Both the position numbers and the translations under genes were made by a program. From Hyphococcus sp. (GTDB lineage Bacteria > Pseudomonadota > Alphaproteobacteria > Caulobacterales > Parvularculaceae), in contig JANQRY010000006.1 in assembly GCA_028284345.1 (NCBI GenBank), positions 641,513 through 705,512 on the forward strand: a stretch of 64,000 nt of DNA, given 5' to 3'. A model generated the notes under the pieces. It searched no databases. It saw only the letters and a program-made list of their open reading frames with translations, and had not been told where the DNA came from. Positions 49,336-58,069 of this stretch are shown here, piece by piece. Each line of letters begins with the position of its first letter. The first letter of the stretch is position 1.

Positions 49336-49716
49336 ATGTTGAGATCCACGCTTGCGGCGTTTGCCGCATCCGCCGTCCTCGTCGCGCCGGCCTTCGCCGA
49401 AGAATGCGCGGAACCGGCTCAGAAACCGGAACGCGCCGCCGCTGGGGAGGCCGCCGCGGGCGATTCCTTTTCCTTCGGCGTCGAACGGGAAATGAAAGAG
49501 TCCGGTGAAAAGGGCGGCACGGAAGACATCAATATCGGCATCGGCGAACTGCAGGAAGGCCCTGAAGCGGAAGACAAGCCCAAGCGCCTCGCGACGGCGG
49601 AGACCGGCGAAAGGGCAATGAAAGAGTCCGGCGAAAAAGGCGGCACCGAAGACATCAATATCGGCGTCGGCGAGCTGCAGGAATGCACGACCTCGGAGTC
49701 GACGGATAAATCGTGA
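49336..49716 (+). CDS. Exported protein with a duplicated 21-residue segment
   Basis: A 126-aa protein with a signal peptide (about residues 1-21, ending AFA before EECAEP). The mature part carries two near-identical copies of a segment that begins MKESGEKGGTEDINIG and ends GELQE, about 40 residues apart, differing by I/V. Two cysteines flank the repeats. GGAGG lies nine bases before the ATG. It is very acidic and likely unstructured. No family is recognised; a periplasmic or cell-surface binding role is a guess. Confidence 0.7.
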   Translation: MLRSTLAAFAASAVLVAPAFAEECAEPAQKPERAAAGEAAAGDSFSFGVEREMKESGEKGGTEDINIGIGELQEGPEAEDKPKRLATAETGERAMKESGEKGGTEDINIGVGELQECTTSESTDKS

Positions 49717-49750
49717 ACCACGCCCGCGCGGCGGCGTTCCGCCGCGCATC

Positions 49751-50569
49751 TTACCCCGCCGGGACCGCCGCCGCGCAGGCGTGATCCGGCGGCGCGGATT
49801 CAATCGCGTATTCGTCGGAGAACCATTTCGCTTCGAGGGTCTTCCAATAGCCGTCGAGGTCGCGTTCGATGACCCAAGCGTTGAGCGCCTCGCGCAAGGC
49901 GCCCTCTCCTTTCGCCATGGCGAAGGCTTCAATCGTCCGGGTCAGCGCGAACTCGTGGGGCACGCGGTATTTATGGCCCTTCATCGCGCGGGCCATATCG
50001 AGATACGGGTCGAACAGCACCGCGCCGTCGACCGCGCCCCGCTCCATAGCGTCGAGGATTTCGGTGAAGGAGGAAAAGCCCTTGAGGTCCGCCCCCGGAA
50101 ACTCCCCATGGGCGACCATGCCGGAAACGCCGCCATGCTGATAGGCGATGGCGATGTCCTTGCGGTTGAGACCGCGCAAGGTCCTGGCCTCTTTCGCCGT
50201 CTCGCGCGCCACGGTGACGAAATATTCGGTGTCGTGATAGGGCAGCGAAAAGTCGAGCAGGCGCCGGCGGGTCGGCATGTTCGAATAGCCGGATGCAATA
50301 ACGTCGGCCTCGCCCGACAGCACCGCCTCGGCCAGTTCGCAGAACGGCCGCTCCACATATTCAACGTCGAGACCGAGGCTTTCCGCGAGCGCCGAGGTCG
50401 ATTCGATTTCGAAACCGGACAGCGCCCCGTCCGGCGCCTTGATGACAAAGGGCGACAAGGGCGCGACCGCCACGCGCAGGGTTCCCCGCTCCTTGATCGC
50501 GTCAAGATCGGCGGCGGACGCGGCGCTCCACGTCATGAAAGCGGCGAAAAAAACAAACAGACGCATCAT
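49751..50569 (-). CDS. ABC transporter substrate-binding protein, family 3 (amino acid type)
   Basis: Periplasmic solute-binding protein of 272 aa. A signal peptide (ending SAASA before ADLDAI) precedes IKERGTLRVAVAPLSPFV and GFEIESTSALAESLGLDVEYV, typical of the HisJ/GlnH family, and VDGAVLFDPYLDMA in the second lobe. The ATG at 50569 has GGAG six bases upstream. No permease or ATPase gene is adjacent, so it may serve a distant transporter or have a sensory role. It is divergent from the N-formylglutamate amidohydrolase gene. Confidence 0.85.
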   Translation of the reverse strand: MMRLFVFFAAFMTWSAASAADLDAIKERGTLRVAVAPLSPFVIKAPDGALSGFEIESTSALAESLGLDVEYVERPFCELAEAVLSGEADVIASGYSNMPTRRRLLDFSLPYHDTEYFVTVARETAKEARTLRGLNRKDIAIAYQHGGVSGMVAHGEFPGADLKGFSSFTEILDAMERGAVDGAVLFDPYLDMARAMKGHKYRVPHEFALTRTIEAFAMAKGEGALREALNAWVIERDLDGYWKTLEAKWFSDEYAIESAPPDHACAAAVPAG

Positions 50570-50665
50570 GTCGCGCTCCAATTCCCGACCGGGCGCATTA
50601 TGTCATGGTTGCGATTCCCGCCCAAGCTTGAAAGCGGCGGGCGGAAGGTGTTTGTTTCAACGCTC

Positions 50666-51418
50666 ATGACTGCTGTCCCCGATATAGACATTGCGACGGA
50701 GACCCGTTTCGGCGACGCGCCGATCCTCGTCTTCTGTGACCACGCCGCCAATGCGATGCCGGCGTCGTTCGACTGTCTCGGCCTGCCCGGCGATATTCTG
50801 GGCACGCACATCGCCTGGGACATCGGCGCCGGCGCGCTTTCAGAAGCCCTCGCCCGCAAGCTCGGCGCCGCCTATCTCGCCTGCGGGTTTTCCCGCCTGA
50901 TCATCGATCCCAATCGCGACCCGACGTCCCACGACCTGATCCCGGCCGTGGCCGATCAGATCCCGGTGCCGGGCAACCAGATGCTGACCGATGCGGACCG
51001 GACCGCGCGGCTCCATGAGTTTCACGAGCCCTATCACGTCCGTCTCAGCGCCGCGATCGCCGACCTTGAGGCGCGCTATGACGATCCCATCGCCATATCC
51101 ATCCACAGTTTTACCAATCGGCTCATGGGCGCTGGCGACGAACGGCCCTGGGGGGCTGGCATGCTGTGGCGCGAGGACGAGGCGTCAGCGAAATTCATGA
51201 TCGACTGGCTGCGCCGCCATGCGGATTGGCCCGTCGGCGACAACGAACCCTATGACGCCCGGCTGTTCAATTACTCCGTAGACCGTCATATCGGCCCGCG
51301 CGCTATGCGCCATCTGACCTACGAAGTGCGCCAGGATCTCATTGTCGACGCGGACGGCGTCGCGCAAGTGGCCGACCTCCTCGCCCGGGGCGTTGGCGCA
51401 TTGGCGAAAAACTCATAA
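50666..51418 (+). CDS. N-formylglutamate amidohydrolase family protein
   Basis: Metallohydrolase of 250 aa in the HutG/N-formylglutamate amidohydrolase family. Key stretches are VFCDHAANAMP, HIAWDIGAGALSEALA, LIIDPNRDP, ISIHSFTN and YSVDRHIGPRAMRHLTYEVRQDLI. The true HutG role (histidine breakdown) is possible, but no other hut gene is near and it precedes a YbdK-type ligase, a pairing seen elsewhere. The start is uncertain: ATG 50666 is chosen, but a GTG at 50648 and an ATG at 50600 are in frame. Confidence 0.83.
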   Translation: MTAVPDIDIATETRFGDAPILVFCDHAANAMPASFDCLGLPGDILGTHIAWDIGAGALSEALARKLGAAYLACGFSRLIIDPNRDPTSHDLIPAVADQIPVPGNQMLTDADRTARLHEFHEPYHVRLSAAIADLEARYDDPIAISIHSFTNRLMGAGDERPWGAGMLWREDEASAKFMIDWLRRHADWPVGDNEPYDARLFNYSVDRHIGPRAMRHLTYEVRQDLIVDADGVAQVADLLARGVGALAKNS

Positions 51419-51460
51419 GATAGAGCGGACCCCCGTGCGAAACCGAAGGGAGCGCCGCGC

Positions 51461-52600
51461 ATGATCCCCGCCCTGACGCTAGGCGTGGAGGAGGAATACC
51501 TCCTTGTCGATCCGAAAACGCGAAATCTGGTCGAAGAGCCCTCGCCGGATTTCATGAAGGACTGCAAGGACCGCCTGGGCGAGCGCGTGACGCCGGAATT
51601 TCTGAAATGCCAGGTTGAAATCGGCACGCCGGTCTGCGCCGACATCACCGAGGCGCGCCATCATCTGACGGCGTTGCGATCGGTCATTATCAACACGGCG
51701 GAAAAACACGGCATGCAGGTGATGGCGGCGTCGACCCATCCCTTTGCCCAATGGGGCGAGCAAAAACATACGCACGCGCCGCGCTACGACCTTCTCGATA
51801 AGGATATGGGCGGCGCCATCCGCCGCATGCTGATTTGCGGCATGCATGTGCACGCCGGCATCGAAGAGGAAGATCTGCGCATCGATATGATGAACCAGAT
51901 GCGGTATTTCCTGCCGCACCTCTTGGCGCTGTCGACCTCCTCTCCCTTCTGGGGCGGGCATGACATGGCGATGCGCTGTTCGCGCCTCGGCATCTTTGAT
52001 TCCATGCCGCGCACAGGCATCCCGGACCGGTATGAAAGCTGGTCGGAATATGAACGCATGATTGAACGGCTGGTTAAAGCCGGCGTCATGGAGGATGCGA
52101 CGAAACTGTGGTGGGACATGCGCCCGTCGGCCCGGTTCCCCACCGTCGAAATGCGCATTACGGACGTTTGCACGCGCCTCGAAGACGCGCTCTGCATCGC
52201 CGCGCTCTATCAGTCGCTGTTGCGGATGCTCGCGCGCATTCGGCAGAAGAATTTACGCTGGCGCATTTATCCGCGCATCATGCTTGAAGAAAATCGGTGG
52301 CGCGCGCAGCGATATGGCTGCACCAATTCGATGATCGATCTCGGGCGCGGCGAGACCGTGCCCTTCGGATCGCTGATCGAGGAAATCATCGAAATGGCGA
52401 CGGAGGACGCAACCGCGCTTGGCTGCGTCAAGGAAGTCGCCCATGCGCGCACCATCCTGAAACGCGGCACCAGCGCCTGCCATCAACTCGATACGTTCGC
52501 CAAAGCCAAGGCCGACGGCGCCGACGACGCGGAAGCGTTCATCGCCGTGGTCGACATGCTGGTGCGCGATACGGCCGCAGATCTGCCGGAGGCGACCTAG
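51461..52600 (+). CDS. Carboxylate-amine ligase (YbdK/GCS2 family)
   Basis: Gamma-glutamylcysteine synthetase-type ATP-grasp-like ligase of 379 aa. The N-terminus (LTLGVEEEYLLVDPKTRNLVEE) and AASTHPFAQWGEQKHT, LICGMHVHAGI and LLALSTSSPFWGGHDMA are diagnostic of the YbdK subfamily, which ligates glutamate to cysteine weakly and whose natural substrate is uncertain. GAAGGGAG precedes the ATG. It is 42 bases downstream of the amidohydrolase gene and likely in operon with it. Confidence 0.88.
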   Translation: MIPALTLGVEEEYLLVDPKTRNLVEEPSPDFMKDCKDRLGERVTPEFLKCQVEIGTPVCADITEARHHLTALRSVIINTAEKHGMQVMAASTHPFAQWGEQKHTHAPRYDLLDKDMGGAIRRMLICGMHVHAGIEEEDLRIDMMNQMRYFLPHLLALSTSSPFWGGHDMAMRCSRLGIFDSMPRTGIPDRYESWSEYERMIERLVKAGVMEDATKLWWDMRPSARFPTVEMRITDVCTRLEDALCIAALYQSLLRMLARIRQKNLRWRIYPRIMLEENRWRAQRYGCTNSMIDLGRGETVPFGSLIEEIIEMATEDATALGCVKEVAHARTILKRGTSACHQLDTFAKAKADGADDAEAFIAVVDMLVRDTAADLPEAT

Positions 52601-52723
52601 GCTTTTATTCGCCGGCCGCCCCTTGCGCCCGCCGCCGCCCTTCGCTATATCCGCCGCTCGCCTTTTCCGGAGTTTGGAAAACGACGAACAATCAATGCGG
52701 TAACGCATGATTGCGACAGTTGG

Positions 52724-52800
<77 letters not shown>

Positions 52801-52865
52801 AAAACTTCAAATAAAACAATAGTTTTTAAATCGGGATGTCCAATCCCGGTTGCGATTTTCGCCTT

Positions 52866-52888
52866 GGGGTAACAATGGGGGTAACAAT
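52866..52888 (+). repeat. Direct repeat GGGGTAACAAT next to the tRNA
   Basis: Two copies of GGGGTAACAAT (52866-52876 and 52878-52888) 66 bases after the tRNA 3' end. Similar short repeats are often found beside tRNA-linked integration sites, but no integrase gene follows here. The 52801-53031 stretch holds nothing else I can support. Confidence 0.35.
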
Positions 52889-53031
52889 TGGCGGAATGTT
52901 GCCTCGCTCTCCTGGCGTATCGATTTTTCTTGGGCGGGCTAGGTTCGCCACCTTATTTTCGCCCCCCCCCGCAAAGTATCAGTTAATTCTTTCCTGGAAC
53001 CGTGCCGCGTCGGTCGCCAATTCGCCGCGGT

Positions 53032-53392
53032 CTATTCAGGTTCGGGCGGTTCGGCGCGTCGTTCAGCTTCGCTGAGCACCCACAACATTGTGGAGCGAGT
53101 TCCCGCCCGACAATGGGCGAAAGCTGGCGATAGCGCCGTTTTCAACGTCTCAGCGAAGGCGTTTATATCATCATCGGTTATCTGCTTGGTTTAACCGGTG
53201 TATAATAGACCTTAAGCCCTTCTGTTTCAGCAGCTTGTTGAATGGCTTTATGGTTTGGTTGATTTAGTCCTTCGTCATTTGGACGATTGGCCATAACCGT
53301 CTTAAATCCAGCGCCCTTAACGCCAGCCATATCTTTGGAGCTTAAATATTCTGATACGGGTATCATTGGCGATAGCGCCTGAAAATCGTCAT
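53032..53392 (-). pseudogene. Frameshifted DUF442 (TIGR01244-type) sulfurtransferase/phosphatase
   Basis: The family N-terminal part reads DDFQALSPMIPVSEYL ... AGFKTVMANRPNDEG ... LKVYYTPVKP in one frame, then continues after a one-base shift near 53190 as QITDDDINAFAETLKTAL ... FAHCRAGTRSTMLWVLSEA. That gives the complete domain with its HCxxGTRS catalytic loop. The N-terminus is also out of step: the only upstream ATG (53390-53392) is one frame away from DDFQ. Two apparent single-base losses point to a decaying gene, although sequencing error cannot be excluded. It lies 11 bases downstream of the persulfide dioxygenase gene, its normal functional partner. Confidence 0.8.
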
Positions 53393-53403
53393 GGGCGATA
53401 CGC

Positions 53404-54270
53404 CTAAAGCGTGTTGATAGGCACTTTCATATACCGAACGCCGTTATCTTCAGGCGGCGGCATGTCGCCGGCGCGCATATTGATTTGAACAGATGGTAAG
53501 ATCAGCTTCGGCATAGACAACGTTTTATCGCGCGCGGTGCGCATGGCGATAAAATCGTCACGAGAGGCGCCAACTTTAACATGGATATTTGAGCGCTTTT
53601 GCTCTCTCACGGTTGTTTCCCAACAATATTGATCGCGGCCTGGCGCCTTATAGTCGTGGCATAGGAACATGCGTGTTTCATCGGGCAACGCGAAAATCTT
53701 CTGGATTGAATCAAAGAGAATGCCGGCATCACCGCCCGGGAAATCGCAACGCGCCGTGCCGAAATCCGGCATGAAGATCGTATCGCCAACAAACACAGCG
53801 TCCCCAATCACGTGACTCATGCAGGCCGGCGTGTGGCCTGGCGTGTGGATTGCACGCGCTTTTATATTGCCGACGCTATAGGTTTCGCCATCGGCAAACA
53901 AATGGTCGAACTGGCTGCCGTCCGTATGGAAGGTGCAGTCCTCATTGAAAATTTCGGCGAAAACTTGTTGCACCTCGGGTATGGCGTCGCCAATGGCCGT
54001 CTTGCCGCCAATTTGATTGCGAATATACGGCGCTGCTGTGAGATGATCAGCATGTACATGGGTGTCGATAATCCAAGTGCAGGTTAGGTTATTCTCACGC
54101 ACGAATGCGATTAGTTTATCTGCTGATACGGTTTTGGTGCGTCCGGAAGCTTGGTCGTAGTCAAGGAGGGAATCGATAATAGCGCACTCTTTCGTTGCTG
54201 GATCAGCAACGACATAGCTTATGGTGTTCGTGGCTTCGTCAAAAAAACCCGTAACTTTCGGCTTTTGCAT
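53404..54270 (-). CDS. MBL-fold persulfide dioxygenase (ETHE1/Blh type)
   Basis: Metallo-beta-lactamase-fold enzyme of 288 aa. The metal motif is DTHVHADHLTA, with HTPGHTPACMSHVIGD and FVGDTIFMPDFGTARCDFPGG downstream, the pattern of persulfide dioxygenases that oxidise glutathione persulfide to sulfite. The fit to ETHE1/Blh-type proteins is good; DUF442 next to it supports sulfide detoxification. AGGAG lies eight bases before the ATG. It is the first clearly intact gene downstream of the tRNA, on the minus strand. Confidence 0.85.
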   Translation of the reverse strand: MQKPKVTGFFDEATNTISYVVADPATKECAIIDSLLDYDQASGRTKTVSADKLIAFVRENNLTCTWIIDTHVHADHLTAAPYIRNQIGGKTAIGDAIPEVQQVFAEIFNEDCTFHTDGSQFDHLFADGETYSVGNIKARAIHTPGHTPACMSHVIGDAVFVGDTIFMPDFGTARCDFPGGDAGILFDSIQKIFALPDETRMFLCHDYKAPGRDQYCWETTVREQKRSNIHVKVGASRDDFIAMRTARDKTLSMPKLILPSVQINMRAGDMPPPEDNGVRYMKVPINTL

Positions 54271-54356
54271 GATTGGGCTCCTTGATCTGTGATTTTGATT
54301 TCAATTGGGCGGCATACATAACGTCTACAAACCCCTTTTTTGAGTGTCGTCGCCCA

Positions 54357-54367
54357 TACTTTGTATA
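54357..54367. promoter_or_regulatory. Short dyad ATAC-TTT-GTAT upstream of the persulfide dioxygenase
   Basis: ATAC (54357-54360) and GTAT (54364-54367) flank TTT, about 90 bases before the dioxygenase start on the minus strand. The half-sites equal those of the island operator but the spacing is three, not six. The rest of 54271-54553 holds nothing I can assign. Confidence 0.3.
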
Positions 54368-54553
54368 GGGAGGGACGGGAAATACAGGCCTCGTTATAGT
54401 GTCAGGAGAGGTCTACAGTCCCGCGCTTACATTGAGAGTTTCACTCAGAATAACCAAAGTCTCGAAAATACATTCAATGGACTAAATTGATTTGCCAACC
54501 AGCCCCCTGCGTTTGAAGGAATGAAAAATAACTCTATACGTGCCAACTCCTCT

Positions 54554-54573
54554 TGCATACAACTACTAGCGCC
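54554..54573. promoter_or_regulatory. Half-site of the island operator
   Basis: A left half TGCATACA (54554-54561) with an unrecognisable right half (CTAGCGCC). It is 250 bases before the flavin reductase gene and probably a weak or fortuitous site. Confidence 0.3.
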
Positions 54574-54707
54574 CTAGATCGCGGCTGACCTCAAGGGCGT
54601 CGGATCAGTCATATTCTCTTAATATCCTGTATAATTTAACTAATTTACCGCCTTTTGAATGAGCGCACACCTTGACAACAACACTTGCACATCTAGACGG
54701 AATTTGA

Positions 54708-54727
54708 TACATACATTTTTGTATGCA
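54708..54727. promoter_or_regulatory. Island operator before the flavin reductase gene
   Basis: Dyad TACATACA-TTTT-TGTATGCA with ATAC-N6-GTAT at its core, 78 bases before the ATG at 54806. It is one of the best copies of the shared motif and is placed for promoter control. FCD-type GntR proteins bind comparable TTGTATnCAA-like dyads. Confidence 0.65.
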
Positions 54728-54805
54728 AACCTGATCGCCCTAAAGGGCTTTGAGGAACGGGTCTTGATCTCGGCGTAGTCGCCGACCGAACAAAAGCTAA
54801 AGCTG

Positions 54806-55357
54806 ATGCAGAACAATAGCAATCATATTGGTCAAACGTCGATAAAGACCGCAGCCACGCCTCCCCCAATCGACCCAAACACGTTTCGACATGTGCTGGG
54901 CCATTACCCAACAGGGGTGTGCGTCGTTACAGCCATGGACGATGAAGGTCAGGCAGGCATGGTCATTGGCTCTTTTACTTCAGCCTCACTCGACCCGCCC
55001 TTAATTGCGTTCTTTCCAGACAAATCATCGACAAGCTGGCCACGCATTGAACGCGTCGGACGTTATTGCATTAATATTCTCTCTGCTGATCAACTCAGTC
55101 TCTGCAAACGATTCGCCAGCCGTGGAGGTGATAAGTTTGCTGGGCTTGCGCATAAGACAACCCCATCGGGTGCAGCAGTGCTGGACGGTGTTGTCGCCTG
55201 GCTTGATTGCGTTGAATACGCCACGCAAGAGGCAGGCGATCATTATCTCGCGCTCGGCCGGGTAGTCAAAATGGAAGTTGTCGAGGCCGATAACCCTATG
55301 CTTTTCTTCAAGGGCGGGTATGGCGCTTTTTCGGCGATGGAGCAAAACGAAGGCTAA
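54806..55357 (+). CDS. Flavin reductase (NADH:FMN oxidoreductase, RutF/HpaC type)
   Basis: A 183-aa flavin reductase-like domain protein that supplies reduced FMN to a partner monooxygenase. FRHVLGHYPTGVCVVTAMDDEGQAGMVIGSFTSASLDPPLIAFFP is the flavin-binding core, and DHYLALGRVVKMEVVEADNPMLFFKGGYG the C-terminal family signature. The LLM monooxygenase 0.5 kb away is the expected acceptor. An operator dyad lies 78 bases upstream. The ribosome site is weak. Confidence 0.88.
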   Translation: MQNNSNHIGQTSIKTAATPPPIDPNTFRHVLGHYPTGVCVVTAMDDEGQAGMVIGSFTSASLDPPLIAFFPDKSSTSWPRIERVGRYCINILSADQLSLCKRFASRGGDKFAGLAHKTTPSGAAVLDGVVAWLDCVEYATQEAGDHYLALGRVVKMEVVEADNPMLFFKGGYGAFSAMEQNEG

Positions 55358-55427
55358 AGTAAAAACTTCAAGCTCAATGAGAATGCCCCCGAGCCTGATC
55401 GCTGTTTGAACTGATTGATCTCAGAAT

Positions 55428-55447
55428 TTGATATATTTTTGTATATA
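55428..55447. promoter_or_regulatory. Operator-like dyad between convergent genes
   Basis: TTGATATA-TTTT-TGTATATA, ATAT-N6-GTAT at the core, matching the island motif in spacing and spacer. It lies between the ends of the flavin reductase and YciI genes, not before a start codon. It may be a decayed duplicate or bind the regulator without promoter function. Confidence 0.4.
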
Positions 55448-55466
55448 TGCGCAAAATCGAAAATCA

Positions 55467-55811
55467 TTACGATGAGGCGGCAGGAAACTCTCCGAAAAAG
55501 TAATTCATCAGCCGACCTCCAGCTTCAGAATCTTGATTAAGCTGGAACTCAAAAATCCAATAGGCCGTACACCCATTCACCTGCAATGGGTCCTCCGCCA
55601 CAATCGCTCGCATCTCCTCCTCATCGCGAGCGGCCATCACGAGAACGCCTCCAAGACTTGACGCCTGTCGTCCGGTAGCGATGACTCGTCCCTTCGCATC
55701 CTGTTCTTTAAGCCATTCCCTATGTTCAGGAACATATTTAGCAACCTGTTCTCTGGGCATTTGGTATTGACTAACACATACGAAAATATTGTCGTTAGGA
55801 CGCGGCATCAT
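55467..55811 (-). CDS. YciI-like protein
   Basis: A 114-aa YCII-domain protein (ferredoxin-like fold). Features are VPEHREWLKEQDAKGRVIATGRQ and GGVLVMAARDEEEMRAIVAEDPL, typical of the family. Members of catabolic clusters have been tied to dehydrochlorination, ring-opening or muconolactone isomerase-like steps, but most are uncharacterised. It is downstream of the LLM monooxygenase on the same strand, 90 bases apart, and likely in operon with it. Confidence 0.8.
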   Translation of the reverse strand: MMPRPNDNIFVCVSQYQMPREQVAKYVPEHREWLKEQDAKGRVIATGRQASSLGGVLVMAARDEEEMRAIVAEDPLQVNGCTAYWIFEFQLNQDSEAGGRLMNYFFGEFPAASS

Positions 55812-55900
55812 TAATCCTCTTAAAATATGGCGCCGGCGGCAAAGCCAATAACTTCGACATAAACGTAAGTTTATTGCGCCGCCGGCAATTTCCCTAATGG

Positions 55901-57034
55901 CTATGCGTTAATTCCATCTGTACGCAGGCCAGCACGCTCCATGCGCGGCAGCACTTCCTGCGCAAAGTAAGGGAACTCTTCCAGATAGTTTAAGAAGATT
56001 AACGCGGACCCCGCCACGCCAGTAGCTGATATTTTCACGAGTTCATCGACAATGTCATCAGGCGAACCGATAACAGGATAAATGCCTGGCCAAATTCCCG
56101 GGTATCTTTGTGCAGTAGGCGCATTAATTGTGGAAAGAACGCCTTTATCCGCAACAGACTCCCCCTTCGCAGCGTTCTTCGATAACGTCGACCCTTTTAC
56201 CTTGGCAAAAGATTCGACAACCTGTGTATCCGCCATTTCAACGGCGTAATATTCTGCATATTCCAGCGCTTCTTTACGGGTCGGGCGGCATATCATCTGT
56301 GTCTGCACAAATACATCAGGCTTTCTTCCATGCGCCGCAGCCAGTTTTTCTACACGCTGATACGTATCTTTCGCATGTTCAAAAGACCGCATGGTTGTAA
56401 ACAGAATATCGGCGATTTCAGCGGCAAACGCCTGACCGTCGCTGGATTGCCCAGCCGACATGAGAGGCGGCTTCTTTTGCACCGGCAGAGGCGCCGTAAC
56501 AAGGCCCTTCATATCGTAGAAATCCGTATGCCATTCGAATTCAGGCTTGCCCTCAATCAAATCCATGAAGATCTGATGCCATTCGCGCCCGCGCTCATAA
56601 CGATTTCCAGGATCAATCGTCGAGCCATGGGTCGCAAATTCAGCGGGGTTCCATCCGCAAACGATATTCAACCCGCCGCGCCCATTCGTAATGTGATCCA
56701 ATGTCGCGATCGCTTTCGCCGCAAAGGCTGGCGACAATAAAAATGCGTGCGCCGTAACGAACAGGCCGATACGCTCAGTCAGCGCGCCCAAAGCAGCGGA
56801 CTGGGAAAATGTTTCGAACGACCATTTTTGAAAATCCGATTCGCCGCCCAAGCCATACCATTTTGAGACAGGAAGGATGAACTCCACACCAACGTCATCG
56901 CCCAGCTTTGCGACCGTAACAATGTCATCCCACTTCGCCTTCCAGCGCTCCGGAGCCTTACTTGGCGTTTGACCGCCAGCGCAATTCATTGCGAAAAGTC
57001 CGAATTTAAACTTGTTGTTTCCGAAATAGCCCAT
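55901..57034 (-). CDS. LLM-class FMNH2-dependent monooxygenase (RutA/SsuD-like)
   Basis: Luciferase-like monooxygenase of 377 aa that uses reduced FMN and O2. Motifs are LGALTERIGLFVTAHAF, ATLDHITNGRGGLNIVCGWNPAEF and PLMSAGQSSDGQAFAAEIAD, all typical of the RutA/alkanesulfonate/heterocycle monooxygenase group. A flavin reductase gene sits close by, giving a two-component system. The start ATG has GGAG eight bases upstream. The substrate is unknown; ring cleavage of a heterocycle, Baeyer-Villiger or C-S cleavage are family options. A weak operator and a promoter region lie between 57050 and 57220. Confidence 0.9.
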   Translation of the reverse strand: MGYFGNNKFKFGLFAMNCAGGQTPSKAPERWKAKWDDIVTVAKLGDDVGVEFILPVSKWYGLGGESDFQKWSFETFSQSAALGALTERIGLFVTAHAFLLSPAFAAKAIATLDHITNGRGGLNIVCGWNPAEFATHGSTIDPGNRYERGREWHQIFMDLIEGKPEFEWHTDFYDMKGLVTAPLPVQKKPPLMSAGQSSDGQAFAAEIADILFTTMRSFEHAKDTYQRVEKLAAAHGRKPDVFVQTQMICRPTRKEALEYAEYYAVEMADTQVVESFAKVKGSTLSKNAAKGESVADKGVLSTINAPTAQRYPGIWPGIYPVIGSPDDIVDELVKISATGVAGSALIFLNYLEEFPYFAQEVLPRMERAGLRTDGINA

Positions 57035-57161
57035 TTGGAGTCTCCGAATTTAAACGCCATTGCAGACGCGCGCGGCAAGCGCACGCGGCAGGAACAGTTG
57101 AATTTTGCTTTAACATACGAACGTACAGCCTTAACCGCCGTCGCCTCAATGATAATATATC

Positions 57162-57181
57162 ATGATGGCATTTCGTATGCA
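57162..57181. promoter_or_regulatory. Weak operator copy before the LLM monooxygenase gene
   Basis: A clear right half CGTATGCA (57174-57181) after an AT spacer, with a degenerate left half (ATGATGGC). It lies 128 bases upstream of the monooxygenase start on the minus strand; TTTGATACAAT follows at about 57200. The right half and spacing match the shared motif. Confidence 0.4.
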
Positions 57182-57277
57182 AGATCGCATCCAGTTAATT
57201 TTTGATACAATATGACGCGGGCGGCGGCGCCTTCAAGACGCCGAACAACGGAATTCTCTTTATCAACAAGGTGCATT

Positions 57278-57310
57278 AAGAAGAAAAAGCCCTATTGGCT
57301 CTTTCTTCTT
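57278..57310 (-). terminator. Terminator of the small secreted protein gene
   Basis: Arms AAGAAGAAAAAGCC and GGCTCTTTCTTCTT pair with one mismatch around CTAT(T). On the minus strand the hairpin ends in a T-rich run, 56 bases after the stop of the gene at 57366-57623. It insulates that gene from the monooxygenase promoter. Confidence 0.7.
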
Positions 57311-57365
57311 TTGAAATTAGCGCGATGGCGAGGCATCCCCCAATCGCTTTAAACAGATGAGAAGA

Positions 57366-57623
57366 CTACTCATTCTCCTCAGGCGCACAAACAGCAAGCG
57401 TACCCTGTAAGGCTTGAGACGACGCTTCATACTCTTCAACAGTATTAATCTTGAGATATTCCTCAATAAGCGCGGCATCATCGCCCAAAGCATCAACGAT
57501 ACAAGCACACATAGATGCATCCATGCTATTTGACGAAGCGGCGGCTTCACAATGCTCTTGCGGTGTTGTCGCATGCGCCGTCCCCATCGATAACAAGAAG
57601 ATTACTGGCATCAAATATTTCAT
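57366..57623 (-). CDS. Small secreted cysteine-containing protein
   Basis: An 85-aa protein with a signal peptide (MKYLMPVIFLLSMGTAHA) and four cysteines in the mature part (EHC, MCACI, AVCAP), enough for two disulfides. AGGAAGAG precedes the ATG, and a good terminator follows. No family is recognised. It is one of the few island genes without an apparent catabolic role. Confidence 0.65.
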   Translation of the reverse strand: MKYLMPVIFLLSMGTAHATTPQEHCEAAASSNSMDASMCACIVDALGDDAALIEEYLKINTVEEYEASSQALQGTLAVCAPEENE

Positions 57624-57954
57624 CGCTCTTCCTTTTGAATTTTCTTGATAGCGCTATGAACTAGAACCGTCCGCTATCTCATATACCAAAAAACAATACG
57701 CAAAGAACATTAATTCGTACAAATATTAATATTCAAAATTCCAAAATTCAGACCACGCAACGAACCTGCATGACGCCACTCCTACACATGTGCAGCAACA
57801 ACCATCCACAGCAAATTACGCTCAGAGTACGGCGTTAAAAAAAACCCATTATTAAACCCCGCCTAACACGCGCCACACTACAAATATGCCCCACAACGCT
57901 TCACGGTCCCTGGAACAACCATTGAAATTTGACGGCTCAAATTGACAAATCTTT

Positions 57955-57974
57955 TGCATGCAATATAACATACA
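57955..57974. promoter_or_regulatory. Island operator (left half plus flipped right half) before the ABM-like gene
   Basis: TGCATGCA-ATAT-AACATACA, 96 bases before the ATG at 58070. The first 12 bases match the 61934 copy at 11 of 12 positions, but the right half is inverted relative to the consensus. Confidence 0.5.
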
Positions 57975-58069
57975 TAGATTTTTCGTCAATCCTCAGCACG
58001 CCTCTTCTTTGTTTCTATGAGGAATTAGTCGCCCTGCTTGCCCTGCCGCCAACACACAAAGCAACCTCG

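Noticed and set aside
49781..50665. N-terminal extension of the N-formylglutamate amidohydrolase frame
   Set aside because: The extension lies antisense to the ABC binding protein gene and the family N-terminus begins near 50666.
52801..53031. Integrase gene or remnant after the tRNA
   Set aside because: No tyrosine recombinase motif can be read in any frame; only short direct repeats are present.
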